Under the pieces are notes generated by a model, which searched no databases, was not told where the DNA came from, and saw only the letters and a program-made list of their open reading frames with translations. 30,754 nt of DNA from the NCBI GenBank assembly GCA_037190175.1, contig JBBCJM010000171.1, positions 1 to 30,754 on the forward strand, written 5' to 3'. Positions 14,742 through 23,375 of the stretch are shown here, piece by piece (the first letter of the stretch is position 1; every line of letters begins with the position of its first letter). A program made the translations under genes and the position numbers. Origin of the DNA: JBBCJM01 sp037190175 (GTDB lineage: Bacteria; Pseudomonadota; Alphaproteobacteria; Rhodobacterales; Rhodobacteraceae).

Positions 14742-15905
14742 TCACCCCCGCTCCGCCATCCGCGCCCGGTGGGCCAGGGCGGCGACGGCTAGCAGCAGGA
14801 GCGCCAGCGCGGCATAGGTCAGCCGGAACCCGGCGCGTTCGGCGACGAAGCCGATGGTGCCGGGGGCGACCAGGATGCCGGAATAGCCGAACATGGTGAC
14901 CAGCGCGATGCCGCTGCCGGCGCTGACGCCCGGGTGGTTGCCGGCGGCCGAGAACAGCACCGGGATCATGTTGGCCACCCCCAGCCCGGCCAGGGCGAAG
15001 GCGGCGATGGCGATCCCCGGGGTGGGTGCCGCGGCGGCGAGCCCCAGCCCCGCCGCCCCGATCAGCGCCGAGACCCGCAGGGTGCGCACCGCGCCGAAGC
15101 GGTTCCGCACCGCGTCGCCGGCGAAGCGCAGCACCGCCATGGCCCCGGCGAAGAAGGCGAAGCCGAGGCCCGCAACCGCCACCCCGGCGCCCAGCTGCTT
15201 CGAGAGGTAGAGCGCCCCCCATTCCAGCACCGCCCCCTCGGGCACCATGGAGAAGAGCGACATCATCCCCAGCAGCCACAGCGCCGGATCCCTCGGCAGC
15301 AGGCCGCGGGGGGTATCCTGCCGCGGCGCCGGCGGGTCGCCCGGGATCAGCGCGGGCATGGCGGCCAGGACCAGCATGCCGATCACCGCGGCCGCCACCA
15401 GCGATGCCGCCTCCGGCCCCAGCCGGGCGATCAGCACGCCCCCCAGCGAGCCGCCGGCGAAGGCGCCAAGGCTCCAGAACCCGTGCGAGGAGGACATGAT
15501 GGCCCGGCCCAGCCGCCGCTCCACCTCCACCGCCTGGGCGTTCATCGCCACGTCCATCACCCCCGCCAGCCCGCCGAAGGCCGCCATGGTGACCGCGAGC
15601 AGCCCGAGCCCGGGCGAGAACACCACCGCCGGCAGGGTCAGGATCAGCGAGAGCGCAAAGAACCGCAGCACCGCGCGGGCGCCGTAAAGGGCGATCAGCC
15701 GGCCCGAGAAGGTCATCGCCGCCACCGCGCCCAGGCCCAGGCCCAGGATCAGCAGGCCCAGCACCGTCTCGCCGATCTGGTGGCGCGGCAGGATGAGCGG
15801 GATCTGCGGCGCCCAGGAGCCCATGGCGAAGCCGTTGGCGAGAAACATCGCCGCCAGCGCCCAGCGCCCGCGCCGCACGTCGTCCATCCGTATCGCCAGC
15901 GTCAT
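14742..15905 (-). CDS. MFS transporter, YbjJ/FucP-like
   Basis: 387 aa with about 12 hydrophobic segments. The first (WALAAMFLANGFAMGSWAPQIPLI) has the GSWAPQIP signature of the YbjJ-like branch of the Major Facilitator Superfamily. Gly/Ala-rich helices and the SHGFWSLGAFAGG segment fit. The ATG at 15905 is the first plausible start. It converges on the decarboxylase gene (42 bp between) and lies 62 bp downstream of hrpB in the same direction. Substrate unknown; sugar or amine export are both possible. Confidence 0.85.
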   Translation of the reverse strand: MTLAIRMDDVRRGRWALAAMFLANGFAMGSWAPQIPLILPRHQIGETVLGLLILGLGLGAVAAMTFSGRLIALYGARAVLRFFALSLILTLPAVVFSPGLGLLAVTMAAFGGLAGVMDVAMNAQAVEVERRLGRAIMSSSHGFWSLGAFAGGSLGGVLIARLGPEAASLVAAAVIGMLVLAAMPALIPGDPPAPRQDTPRGLLPRDPALWLLGMMSLFSMVPEGAVLEWGALYLSKQLGAGVAVAGLGFAFFAGAMAVLRFAGDAVRNRFGAVRTLRVSALIGAAGLGLAAAAPTPGIAIAAFALAGLGVANMIPVLFSAAGNHPGVSAGSGIALVTMFGYSGILVAPGTIGFVAERAGFRLTYAALALLLLAVAALAHRARMAERG

Positions 15906-15967
15906 TCTTCGGCCTCCCGTCGCGGCGCCCTGTTAGCGCCAACTGCGGGCGGGCGGAAGCCGGGTCG

Positions 15968-18397
15968 TCAGGTGCCGCGGGGTTTCGCGCGGGTGGTGGG
16001 GTCGGCGGCCCAGGGCTCTTCCGGCCAGGGGTGGCGGGGATAGCGGCCGCGCATGTCCTTGCGCACCTCCGCATAGCCCGTGCGCCAGAAGCCGGGCAGG
16101 TCGGTGGTCACCGCCACCGGACGGCCGCCGGGGGACATGAGCGTCAGCCGCAGCGGCCGGCGCTGCGGCCCGACGGTGGGGTGTTCGGTCACGCCGAAGA
16201 ACTCCTGCACCCGGGCCTCGATGCCCGGCGTCTCGGCGTCGTAGTCTATGGGCAGGCGGCGGCCGAGCGGGGTTTCGACATGGGGCGGGTAGAGGCGGTC
16301 GAGCTCCCGGGCGGCCGCCCAGCCCAGATAGGCCCGCAGGGGTTCGGTCAGGTCCAGCGCCCGCAGGTCGGCGCGGGTGCGCAGCCCGGTCAGGTGGGGC
16401 AGCAGCCAGTCGGCCAGCAGCGCGGCATCCTCCACTGGCGGCAGGTCCAGCCCCGCGGCCCGCGCCTCGGCCGCCCGGACGCGCAGGCGGGCGGCGGCCG
16501 GGGTCCAGGGCAGGCCCTCCTGCCGCAGGCCGTCGAGGGCGGCGCGGGCGAGGGCTTCCGGCGGGGCGTCCTTCCACGGGGCGTCGGAGAGGACCAGGGC
16601 GCCCAGCCGTTCCTGCCTTCGGGCGATGACGCGCCCCTCGCGGCCGGACCATTCGCAGAGGTCGAGGCGGGTGATCCGGGGGCCATGCAGGGCGCGCAGG
16701 TCGGTCTCGGTCAAGGGTGCCGCCTGGCGGATGGTGGCATCGGCCCCCGCCCCGTCGAGGTCGGTGGCCACGATCAGGGGGGCGCCGGAAAGCGGCGTGC
16801 CTGGCTCCATCACCGCGCCGCGGCCCGAGGCCAGCCGCCAGCGCGGCGCCTCGCCCGGGCGGCGCAGGCCGATGCGGTCGGGATAGGCCAGCGAGGCCAT
16901 GGCGCCGGGGGAGAGGATCGGGCCCTTGGGGGCGAGGCGGGCAAGGCGCGCGGCTTCGGCCCGGATGCGGTCCAGCGTCGGGCGGTCGGCGGGCCAGGGG
17001 TGACGGTCGGCATAGGCGCGGGGGTCGGTCAGCGCCAGCAGGCGCAGGGCGAGATCCGGCGGCGCCCCGCGCAGCGGGTCGCGGTCGGAGATCAGCGCGG
17101 CCAGCATCGCCGCCCCCTGCCCCGCGCCCAGCAGCATATGCGCCAGCCGCGGGTGCAGCGGCAGCGCGGCCATGGCCCGGCCGTGGTCGGTGATCCCGGT
17201 GTCATCCAGCGCCCCGAGGTCGGCCAGCAGCGCCCGCGCCTCGGCCAGCGCCCCGGCGGGCGGCGGGGTCAGGAAGGGCAGGTCGGCGGAGCCCCAAAGC
17301 GCGAGGTCGAGGGCCAGCGAGGCCAGGTCGGCGCTGGCGATCTCGGGCGGGGGGAAGGCGGGCAAGGCGCCCTCCTCGGCCCGCGCCCACAGGCGGAAGC
17401 AGACCCCCGGGGCCACCCGGCCGGCGCGGCCGCGGCGCTGGTCGGCCTCGGCGCGGCTGACGCGCTCGGTCACCAGCCGACCCATGCCGGTGGCGGGGTC
17501 GAAGCGGGCGCGGCGGGCGTGGCCGGCGTCCACCACCACGCGGATGTCGGGGATGGTCAGCGAGGTTTCGGCGATGGCCGTGGCCAGCACCAGCTTGCGG
17601 CCCTGCTGCAAGGGCTCCAGCACCTGCCGCTGTGCCGCAGCCGGCAGGGCACCGTAGAGCGGTTGTACCACGCAGTCGGGCGGGAGGCGGCCGGTCAGCG
17701 CGGCGGCGGCGCGGCGGATCTCGCCCTCGCCGGGCAGGAAGGCGAGGATGCCGCCTTCGGTCTCCTCGGCCGCTTCAAGGATCAGCCGCTGCGCCTCGGC
17801 CTCCCACCGCGCATTCGCCGGCAGGGGGCGGGGCAGCCAGCGGGTGTCCACCGGGAAGGCGCGGCCCTCGGCGGTGATCAGCGGCGCATCCTCCATCAGC
17901 GCCGCCACCGGCGCCGCGTCGAGCGTGGCGGACATGACCAGCAGCATCAGATCCGGGCGCAGCGCGGCGCGGATCTCCAGCGCCAGGGCGAGGCCGAGGT
18001 CGGCGTTCAGCGAGCGTTCGTGGAACTCGTCGAAGATCAGCGCCCCGATGCCGGGCAGTTCGGCGTCGGACTGGATCATCCGGGTCAGGATGCCCTCGGT
18101 CACCACCTCGATCCGAGTGGCGGCGGAGACCCGCGCCTCCCCCCGGATGCGCCAGCCGACGGTGCGGCCGGGGGCCTCGCCCAGGCTCTCGGCCATGCGC
18201 TCGGCCGCGGCGCGGGCGGCGAGGCGGCGGGGCTCCAGCATCACGATGCGGCCGGGGAAGCCGGCGTCCAGCAGGGCCAGCGGCACGCGGGTGGTCTTGC
18301 CGGCCCCGGGCGGGGCCTGCAGCACGGCGCGGCCCTGGTCCCGCAGGACAGAGATCAGCGCGGGCAGGACGGCGTCGATGGGCAGGGGCTCGGCCAT
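15968..18397 (-). CDS. hrpB: ATP-dependent helicase HrpB
   Basis: 809 aa DEAH-type superfamily 2 helicase. Walker A APPGAGKTTR (residues 29-37), DEFHERS (motif II), SATLD (motif III), QRRGRAGR (motif VI), then the HA2/oligonucleotide region and the HrpB C-terminal domain (DYDAETPGIEARVQEFFG). HrpB is a conserved RNA-helicase-like protein whose target in most bacteria is unknown. The start at 18397 (MAEPLPIDAVLPAL) is the family start; an in-frame ATG at 18478 adds a basic, Pro-rich leader. It is divergent from meaB with 92 bp between. Confidence 0.95.
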   Translation of the reverse strand: MAEPLPIDAVLPALISVLRDQGRAVLQAPPGAGKTTRVPLALLDAGFPGRIVMLEPRRLAARAAAERMAESLGEAPGRTVGWRIRGEARVSAATRIEVVTEGILTRMIQSDAELPGIGALIFDEFHERSLNADLGLALALEIRAALRPDLMLLVMSATLDAAPVAALMEDAPLITAEGRAFPVDTRWLPRPLPANARWEAEAQRLILEAAEETEGGILAFLPGEGEIRRAAAALTGRLPPDCVVQPLYGALPAAAQRQVLEPLQQGRKLVLATAIAETSLTIPDIRVVVDAGHARRARFDPATGMGRLVTERVSRAEADQRRGRAGRVAPGVCFRLWARAEEGALPAFPPPEIASADLASLALDLALWGSADLPFLTPPPAGALAEARALLADLGALDDTGITDHGRAMAALPLHPRLAHMLLGAGQGAAMLAALISDRDPLRGAPPDLALRLLALTDPRAYADRHPWPADRPTLDRIRAEAARLARLAPKGPILSPGAMASLAYPDRIGLRRPGEAPRWRLASGRGAVMEPGTPLSGAPLIVATDLDGAGADATIRQAAPLTETDLRALHGPRITRLDLCEWSGREGRVIARRQERLGALVLSDAPWKDAPPEALARAALDGLRQEGLPWTPAAARLRVRAAEARAAGLDLPPVEDAALLADWLLPHLTGLRTRADLRALDLTEPLRAYLGWAAARELDRLYPPHVETPLGRRLPIDYDAETPGIEARVQEFFGVTEHPTVGPQRRPLRLTLMSPGGRPVAVTTDLPGFWRTGYAEVRKDMRGRYPRHPWPEEPWAADPTTRAKPRGT

Positions 18398-18489
18398 GGC
18401 GCGGTTATGGCGGCTCGGGCGCAGGGGCGCCAGCGGGTTGACATTCCGCCGGCGCTGGGGCGGTTTGGCCGGCGACAAGGGGGCAGCGG

Positions 18490-19458
18490 ATGGATCTGGC
18501 GGCAGGGGTGATCGCGGGCGACCGGCGGGCGCTGGCCAAGGCGGTGACGCTGGTCGAAAGCGTGCGCCCCGACCACCGGGCGCAGGCCATCGCGCTGGGC
18601 GAAGCCTTGCGGGCCACCGGGCGGCAGGCGCTGCGGATCGGGCTGTCGGGCACGCCCGGCGTGGGGAAATCGACCTTCATCGAGGCCTTCGGGCTGATGC
18701 TGACCGGGCTTGGCCTCAAGGTCGCCGTGCTGGCGGTGGACCCCTCCTCGACCCGCACCGGCGGCTCGATCCTGGGCGACAAGACGCGGATGGAGCGGCT
18801 GTCGCGCGACCCCCGCGCGTTCATCCGCCCCTCGCCCAGCCAGGCGCATCTGGGCGGCATCGCCCGGCGCACGCGCGAGGCTGTGGGGTTGTGCGAGGCC
18901 GCGGGCTTCGACGTGGTGCTGATCGAGACGGTGGGGGTGGGCCAGTCGGAAACCCTGGTGGCGGAACTGTGCGACCTTTTCGTGCTGCTGCTGGCCCCGG
19001 CGGGAGGCGACGAGTTGCAGGGGGTGAAGCGCGGGATCATGGAGATGGCCGACCTGATCCTGGTCAACAAGGCGGACGGGGCGCTGAAGCCCGTGGCCCT
19101 TCGCACCCAGGCCGACTATGCCGGGGCGCTGCGGCTGCTGCGCCGGCGGCCGGAAGACCCGGAGGGCTTCCCCAAGGCGCTGACCGTCTCGGCGGTGGAG
19201 GAGGCCGGGCTGGCGGAAGCCTGGGCCGAGATGCAGGCGCTGGCCGACTGGCGGCGCCAGGAAGGCTGGTGGGACCGCCGCCGCGCCGCGCAGGCCCGCC
19301 ACTGGTTCGAGGCGGAGGTGCGCGAGGGGCTGCTGGAGGTGCTGACCCGACACGCCGACCTGCGCGAGGCGATGGCCCGGGGTGCGGCGGCGGTCGAGGC
19401 GGGCCGCACCACCCCCGACCGCGCGGCGGCCGAGGTGCTGGCGCTGCTGGGAGGGTGA
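18490..19458 (+). CDS. meaB: Methylmalonyl-CoA mutase-associated GTPase MeaB
   Basis: 322 aa G3E GTPase. Walker A GTPGVGKST (54-62), DPSSTRTGGSILGDKTRM switch, ETVGVGQSE (Walker B/switch II) and NKADG base motif are all present. MeaB gates B12 delivery to and protects methylmalonyl-CoA mutase, which converts methylmalonyl-CoA to succinyl-CoA in propionate or ethylmalonyl-CoA metabolism. The older name ArgK refers to the same family. The mutase gene is not in the window. GGGGGCAGCGG lies before the ATG. Downstream is a low-GC island. Confidence 0.96.
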   Translation: MDLAAGVIAGDRRALAKAVTLVESVRPDHRAQAIALGEALRATGRQALRIGLSGTPGVGKSTFIEAFGLMLTGLGLKVAVLAVDPSSTRTGGSILGDKTRMERLSRDPRAFIRPSPSQAHLGGIARRTREAVGLCEAAGFDVVLIETVGVGQSETLVAELCDLFVLLLAPAGGDELQGVKRGIMEMADLILVNKADGALKPVALRTQADYAGALRLLRRRPEDPEGFPKALTVSAVEEAGLAEAWAEMQALADWRRQEGWWDRRRAAQARHWFEAEVREGLLEVLTRHADLREAMARGAAAVEAGRTTPDRAAAEVLALLGG

Positions 19459-19501
19459 AAACGAGGGCTGGAGCACGAGCTGCGACGTGTGTCGGCGATT
19501 T

Positions 19502-19534
19502 CGCCAGAGACGATCAATGTAGTCGTCTCCAGCG
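19502..19534. terminator. Hairpin between convergent meaB and HTH-like gene
   Basis: CGCCAGAGACGA (19502-19513) and TCGTCTCCAGCG (19523-19534) pair at 10 of 12 positions, with a perfect inner 7-bp GAGACGA/TCGTCTC, around a 9-nt loop. Its place 44 bp after the meaB stop and 10 bp past the stop of the opposing gene suits a two-way terminator. No long T run follows. Confidence 0.45.
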
Positions 19535-19543
19535 AACAGTTTC

Positions 19544-19996
19544 CTACCCCTTTACGGTGATCTCGATCTGTTCTGGCTGAACCCCCAGAGACAGAGCGAG
19601 AAGCGCCTTCGCTGATGCAATTGTTAGGGGTTTTGCGTCAGAGATTGCTTCTTCTTCCGCTTCTGTGGCGACGTTTGTTGAAACCGGCTCGATCTCTTCT
19701 GTCTCACCGGCGGCAACCTGTCCAAGACTCACTCGGCTGAAGCGCCATTCAAAACGGGAGCGCGCTCCTTTCCGTCCTATGATGAAGCGCCCACATCCGG
19801 CTTCTTCAAGCTCCTGGGCCAAAGCCACCGCAGACTTCCGAGATATGTCGAGGACGCTAATCAGTCTCTCGATCGAAGTCTCGGCGGCATCGTTTTTCAG
19901 AGATGCTGTCCAGTCAAACAGCTTTTTGGCCTGGGGGTTGCGTTCGTAGAGGGTTTGGACCGCTTTAACGATTACGGGTTGAAAATCGTCGTTCAT
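19544..19996 (-). CDS. Low-GC accessory protein with winged-helix-like N-terminus
   Basis: 150 aa, unrecognised beyond a pattern. Residues about 20-90 look like a helix-turn-helix/winged domain: KKLFDWTASLKND, then IERLISVLDISRKSAVALAQELEEAG (two helices), then GRFIIGRKGARSRFEW (a beta wing). An acidic linker (ETEEIEPV, EAEEEAI) leads to a short C-terminal motif, PLTIASAKALLALSLGVQPE. Base use is far less GC-rich than the neighbours (59-34% in sampled 60-base lines), suggesting transfer. AAGGAG is 6 nt before the ATG, and a promoter with inverted repeat lies upstream. A DNA-binding, perhaps self-regulating, role is inferred. Confidence 0.75.
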   Translation of the reverse strand: MNDDFQPVIVKAVQTLYERNPQAKKLFDWTASLKNDAAETSIERLISVLDISRKSAVALAQELEEAGCGRFIIGRKGARSRFEWRFSRVSLGQVAAGETEEIEPVSTNVATEAEEEAISDAKPLTIASAKALLALSLGVQPEQIEITVKG

Positions 19997-20001
19997 GATA
20001 A

Positions 20002-20094
20002 CTCCTTATCTTAAAATTACGTGATTTCCTTGATCACGCAGACCATATGCAGGGGTAAGATGGCGATGTCAAGGCTTAAGATGGAAATAAGGAG
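20002..20094. promoter_or_regulatory. Divergent control region with mirrored leaders
   Basis: For the minus-strand gene, TTGACA (20072-20067), 17 nt, CATATG (20049-20044) is a candidate promoter; TATGGT with longer spacing is an alternative -10. Between it and the ATG lies CGTGAT (20020-20025)/ATCACG (20033-20038), a possible operator. CTCCTTATCTTAA (20002-20014) is mirrored at 20076-20094 apart from 6 inserted bases, so both strands carry the same Shine-Dalgarno leader. TAAGATGG occurs at 20056 and 20077, 21 bp apart. Confidence 0.5.
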
Positions 20095-20099
20095 CCATA

Positions 20100-20255
20100 A
20101 TGTGCTATTTTTGGTTTTAGCGTGACGGTAAGGTTCTTGGTGCCCCCAGCACACCGGACAAGATATGCCGGCAACGCAAGGCCGCGGCGATAGCCTCTGC
20201 CAATCCCGTTGCGTTCCCCTCGGCCCTACCGCACGCCCCCCGAAGCCCCGGTTAA
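20100..20255 (+). pseudogene. Hexapeptide ORF or gene remnant broken by amber codon
   Basis: AAGGAG sits 5 nt before ATG 20100, which reads MCYFWF then TAG (20118-20120). Past the TAG the frame stays open for 44 codons (RDGKVLGAPSTPDK and on) to TAA at 20253-20255. It is either a short aromatic leader peptide or the start of a decayed gene in the low-GC island. The region between here and 20341 has no other gene. Repeats CCTTGC and GCAAGG (about 20262 and 20321) could form a stem in the leader of the next gene. Confidence 0.3.
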
Positions 20256-20341
20256 GGAAGCCTTGCTAAATCCCTTGCCCATCCCGGACGGCCGCAGGGT
20301 CCCGGGCCCGAAAGGCACAGCAAGGCAAGGGGTCAGACGCG

Positions 20342-22633
20342 ATGAACATGGCAGTTACCGACGGGCTTCTTCTGATGCCGCCGCCCTTCTCGGCGGACCT
20401 GAGCCTCTGGTCGCGCGAGGACGGGACGCCCGGCTCGGGCAGCTATGCCGGCCAGCCGAACGCGGGCTTCGTGCCGGCGGACCAGGACTTCGGCGGCTGC
20501 CTGGAGCTGCTGAAGGTGCAGGCCACGCAAAGGCTGCGCTCCTATGGCCAGACGCCGATCCTGCCGGGGCTCTACCTGCGGGTGACCGCGCGGGTGAAGG
20601 CGATCTCGGGCAACCTGCCCGCGGTGCGGATCGCCGCCTATGCGGCACGGGCCAACGGCACCAACGTGACCACGGTGACGCAGACCGGGCCGGCGGTGAC
20701 GCTGACGGGCTATGGCACGGTGGTCACCGTCAGCGCCATCGTGGGGGTGGGCAACCGGCAGGGCGTGGACATGGCCTGGGGCCGCACCCCGGTCTACGGC
20801 CATTTCGGGCTGGACCTGACCGGGCCCAACGGCGGGGTGGTGCGGATCGACGACCTGGTGATCGAGGACGTGACCGCCGCCTTCCAGCGCAAGATGATGG
20901 ACTGGGTGGACGTGCGCGACTATGGCGCGGCGGGCGACGGGGTGACGAACGATGCGGCCGCCTTTGCCGCGGCCGATGCGGCGGCGGCGGGGCGGGCGGT
21001 ACTGGTCTCGGCCGGGAGCTATTTCCTGGACGCCAACGTGACCTTCAACAGCAAGGTACGCTTCGAGGGTACCGTGGTGATGCCCCCCGCCCGGCGGCTG
21101 TCCTGCACCCGCGACTTCGACATGGACACCTACGAGGCCGCCTTCGGGTCCGAGATCGAGGGGTTCCGCCGCGCGGTGCAGGCGCTGTTCTACTTCACGG
21201 ACCATGTGGCGCTGGATCTGGGCGGGCGCCGCATCCAGATGAGCGAGCCGCTGGACGTGGCGGGGGTGGCCGGGCTTACCTCGCTGGCGCAGCGGCGGGT
21301 GATCCAGAACGGGCTCCTGGAGGCGCAGCCGGGGCCGGCCTGGGACAGCCAGGTGGTGACCTCGGTCGCGACCTATACGCCCACGGCGAACGCGCTCACC
21401 CTGACCGGGGTCGCCAATGTGGCCAACATCCCCGTGGGGGCGCGGGTCGGCGGCACCGGGGTGGGGCGCGAGATCTATGTCCGCGGCAAGAACGTGGGCG
21501 CCGGCACGGTGGAGCTGTCGCGGCCGCTGTGGGGGGCGGCGGGCACCCGCACGCTGACCTTCACCCGCTATCGCTACATGCTGGATTTCAGCGGCTTTTC
21601 CAGCCTGTCGCGTTTCGAGCTGCTGAACCTCGAGTTCCAGTGCGAGGGCAATGCCAGTGCGCTGATGCTGCCCTTGGCCGGGATCGGGTTCCGGCTGGCC
21701 GACTGCATCGTCAACCGGCCGAAGGACCGCGGCATCACCTCGGCGGGTGAGGGCTGCCAGGGTCTGTTCGTGGACCGCTGCCAGTTCCTGTCGAACGAGC
21801 AGCCGCTGCCGGCGCAGGACCGCACCACCATCGCGCTGAACGTGAACGCCAACGACGCCAAGCTGCGCGACAACCGGGTGGTGCGCTTCGCCCATTTCGC
21901 CATCCTGTCGGGTTCGGGCAACCAGGTGCTGGGCAACCACTTCTTCCAGGGCGACGACCAGGCGCTGGGGGTGCGGCGGGCGGGGCTGATCTTCGCCTCG
22001 ACCAACGTGAAGTCCACGGTGTCGGACAACTACGTCGACAACTGCTTCATCGAGTGGAACAACGAGCACGACCCGGCGCCGGAGTTCTCCAGCGAGTTCT
22101 CCTTCGGCGGGCTGACGGTGACCGGCAACATCTTCATGGTCAACGACGTGCCGCCGTCGTTCCGCTGGTTCGTGGTGGCGCCCTATGGGCCGGGGCATTT
22201 CATCAACGGCTTCACGCTCAGCGACAACGTGTTCCGCACGGTGAACGCCTCGGTCGAGCGGGTGGAGGCGGTGGACACCACCATCGCCACGATGGACTAC
22301 ACGCGGTTCCGCAACATCCTGATCGGCTCGAACTGCTTCAACGGGGTGACCCAGGTCACCCAGAGCCCGGCCATGGTGCGCCACGTGCAGAACACCCCGG
22401 CGGCGACATGGGTGGTCAACGGCTCGGGCCTGTTGCCGTTCAACGCCCGGGCGCGGACGGTGCAGGCGGTGGTGGCGGACGGGCAGATCACCACGGCCGC
22501 GAATGCGGGGGTGGCCGAGATGCCCTGGGTGCAGACCGAACAGGGGGCGGGCAACAATCTGGTGAACCTGCGCTGGTCCACCGCGGTGAAGGGCGCCGCC
22601 TTCGTGACGATCCGCTGCGACAACCCGAACTGA
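20342..22633 (+). CDS. Right-handed beta-helix (pectate lyase superfamily) protein
   Basis: 763 aa. The segment VRDYGAAGDGVTNDAAAF (about residues 191-208) is the start of a Pectate_lyase_3 / GH28-like parallel beta-helix, as in phage tailspikes and polysaccharide-modifying enzymes. The following 400 residues have repeating NxxV-type turns (LRDNRVVRFAHFAIL, VLGNHFFQG, TVSDNYVDN, VTGNIFMVND). Residues 1-180 look like a separate beta-sandwich, and the last 80 like a small beta domain. No signal peptide is visible. AAGGGG precedes the ATG; Met3 is an alternative. Such genes in Rhodobacterales often belong with surface polysaccharide loci, but no glycosyltransferase is near. Confidence 0.85.
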   Translation: MNMAVTDGLLLMPPPFSADLSLWSREDGTPGSGSYAGQPNAGFVPADQDFGGCLELLKVQATQRLRSYGQTPILPGLYLRVTARVKAISGNLPAVRIAAYAARANGTNVTTVTQTGPAVTLTGYGTVVTVSAIVGVGNRQGVDMAWGRTPVYGHFGLDLTGPNGGVVRIDDLVIEDVTAAFQRKMMDWVDVRDYGAAGDGVTNDAAAFAAADAAAAGRAVLVSAGSYFLDANVTFNSKVRFEGTVVMPPARRLSCTRDFDMDTYEAAFGSEIEGFRRAVQALFYFTDHVALDLGGRRIQMSEPLDVAGVAGLTSLAQRRVIQNGLLEAQPGPAWDSQVVTSVATYTPTANALTLTGVANVANIPVGARVGGTGVGREIYVRGKNVGAGTVELSRPLWGAAGTRTLTFTRYRYMLDFSGFSSLSRFELLNLEFQCEGNASALMLPLAGIGFRLADCIVNRPKDRGITSAGEGCQGLFVDRCQFLSNEQPLPAQDRTTIALNVNANDAKLRDNRVVRFAHFAILSGSGNQVLGNHFFQGDDQALGVRRAGLIFASTNVKSTVSDNYVDNCFIEWNNEHDPAPEFSSEFSFGGLTVTGNIFMVNDVPPSFRWFVVAPYGPGHFINGFTLSDNVFRTVNASVERVEAVDTTIATMDYTRFRNILIGSNCFNGVTQVTQSPAMVRHVQNTPAATWVVNGSGLLPFNARARTVQAVVADGQITTAANAGVAEMPWVQTEQGAGNNLVNLRWSTAVKGAAFVTIRCDNPN

Positions 22634-22659
22634 CGGAGGGGGGAAGTCGCAGGGGCTGG

Positions 22660-22689
22660 GGCGGGCAGCGATGCCCGCCTCTTTCTATT
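22660..22689. terminator. Intrinsic terminator between convergent genes
   Basis: GGCGGGCA (22660-22667), GCGA loop, TGCCCGCC (22672-22679), then TCTTTCTATT. It is a good terminator for the beta-helix gene and lies at the end of the opposing HugZ-like gene. Confidence 0.8.
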
Positions 22690-23182
22690 GCGGGGGCAGG
22701 ACATCGGCCGGCTCGAGCCGGTAGGCCCGGGCAAAGCCGCCGTTCAGCAGCGCCGTCTGCGGTGTCAGGCGGAAGAAGCGGAAGTCGGGCAGGTCGACAT
22801 AGACCCTGGCCTTCGGATGCTCCTGAAGCCACAGCGCGCGCAGGTCGGCGTGGTCGGGGCCGTCGCGGTCGACAGGCGCGGCGGTGGCGCGGAGCATCAG
22901 CCGCGGATGGGTCAGCGGATCGCCCTTGTCGCCCACCTCGCCCACCATCAGCGCGCAGGCCGGATGCGCGCGCAGCGCCCCGGAATGCGGCGCGAGGCCC
23001 GAGACCAGGATCAGCGGCACGCCGGCGCGGTCGCGCCCCAGCGCCACGCGGCTGATGCCCGGAGTGCCGGTGTCGGGGTCGGTCCAGGCCAGCGCGGCGT
23101 GCGCGGCGCCGGCCAGCAGGCCGCGGGCCAGCGCACGGGCCTCGTCGTCGGGCGGCAGGGTGGGGTCGGGACGATTCGCCAT
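22685..23182 (-). CDS. HugZ-like pyridoxamine 5'-phosphate oxidase family protein
   Basis: 165 aa FMN-binding split barrel of the pyridoxamine 5'-phosphate oxidase fold. Seen: LLAGAAHAALAWTDPDTGTPGISRVAL (first strands), LILVSGLAPHSGALRAHPACALMVGE, the PRLMLRATAAPVDRD strand and the C-terminal VYVDLPDFRFFRLTPQTALLNGGFARAY, which is typical of the HugZ/heme-utilisation branch. Function in heme use is known for some members; here it is general. The ATG at 23182 (MANRPDPTLPPDDEA) is chosen because the domain starts soon after; a longer start at 23347 reads Arg-rich noncoding sequence. Confidence 0.85.
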   Translation of the reverse strand: MANRPDPTLPPDDEARALARGLLAGAAHAALAWTDPDTGTPGISRVALGRDRAGVPLILVSGLAPHSGALRAHPACALMVGEVGDKGDPLTHPRLMLRATAAPVDRDGPDHADLRALWLQEHPKARVYVDLPDFRFFRLTPQTALLNGGFARAYRLEPADVLPPQ

Positions 23183-23375
23183 GCGGGGATAAGAGCCCCC
23201 CGCCGCAACGGTCGCAAGGGCCGGGCGAATCGCCCTGCGGTGGTGCCGGACATGCTGCGCCGCAGCGCGGCCAAGCGTCACAGGGGCGCGGCGGAGGGCC
23301 CTCGGGCCTCTCACACCGGCGTGAACAGGCAAGGGCTTGTCGCGCAACGCCCAAATCCCGCCACATTCGCGGACA

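Noticed and set aside
16031..18511. 826-codon frame on the plus strand
   Set aside because: Antisense to hrpB, which has all helicase motifs; composition is Gly/Gln/Arg-rich low complexity.
20333..22384. 683-codon frame on the minus strand
   Set aside because: Antisense to the beta-helix gene, with His/Arg/Asp-rich shadow composition.
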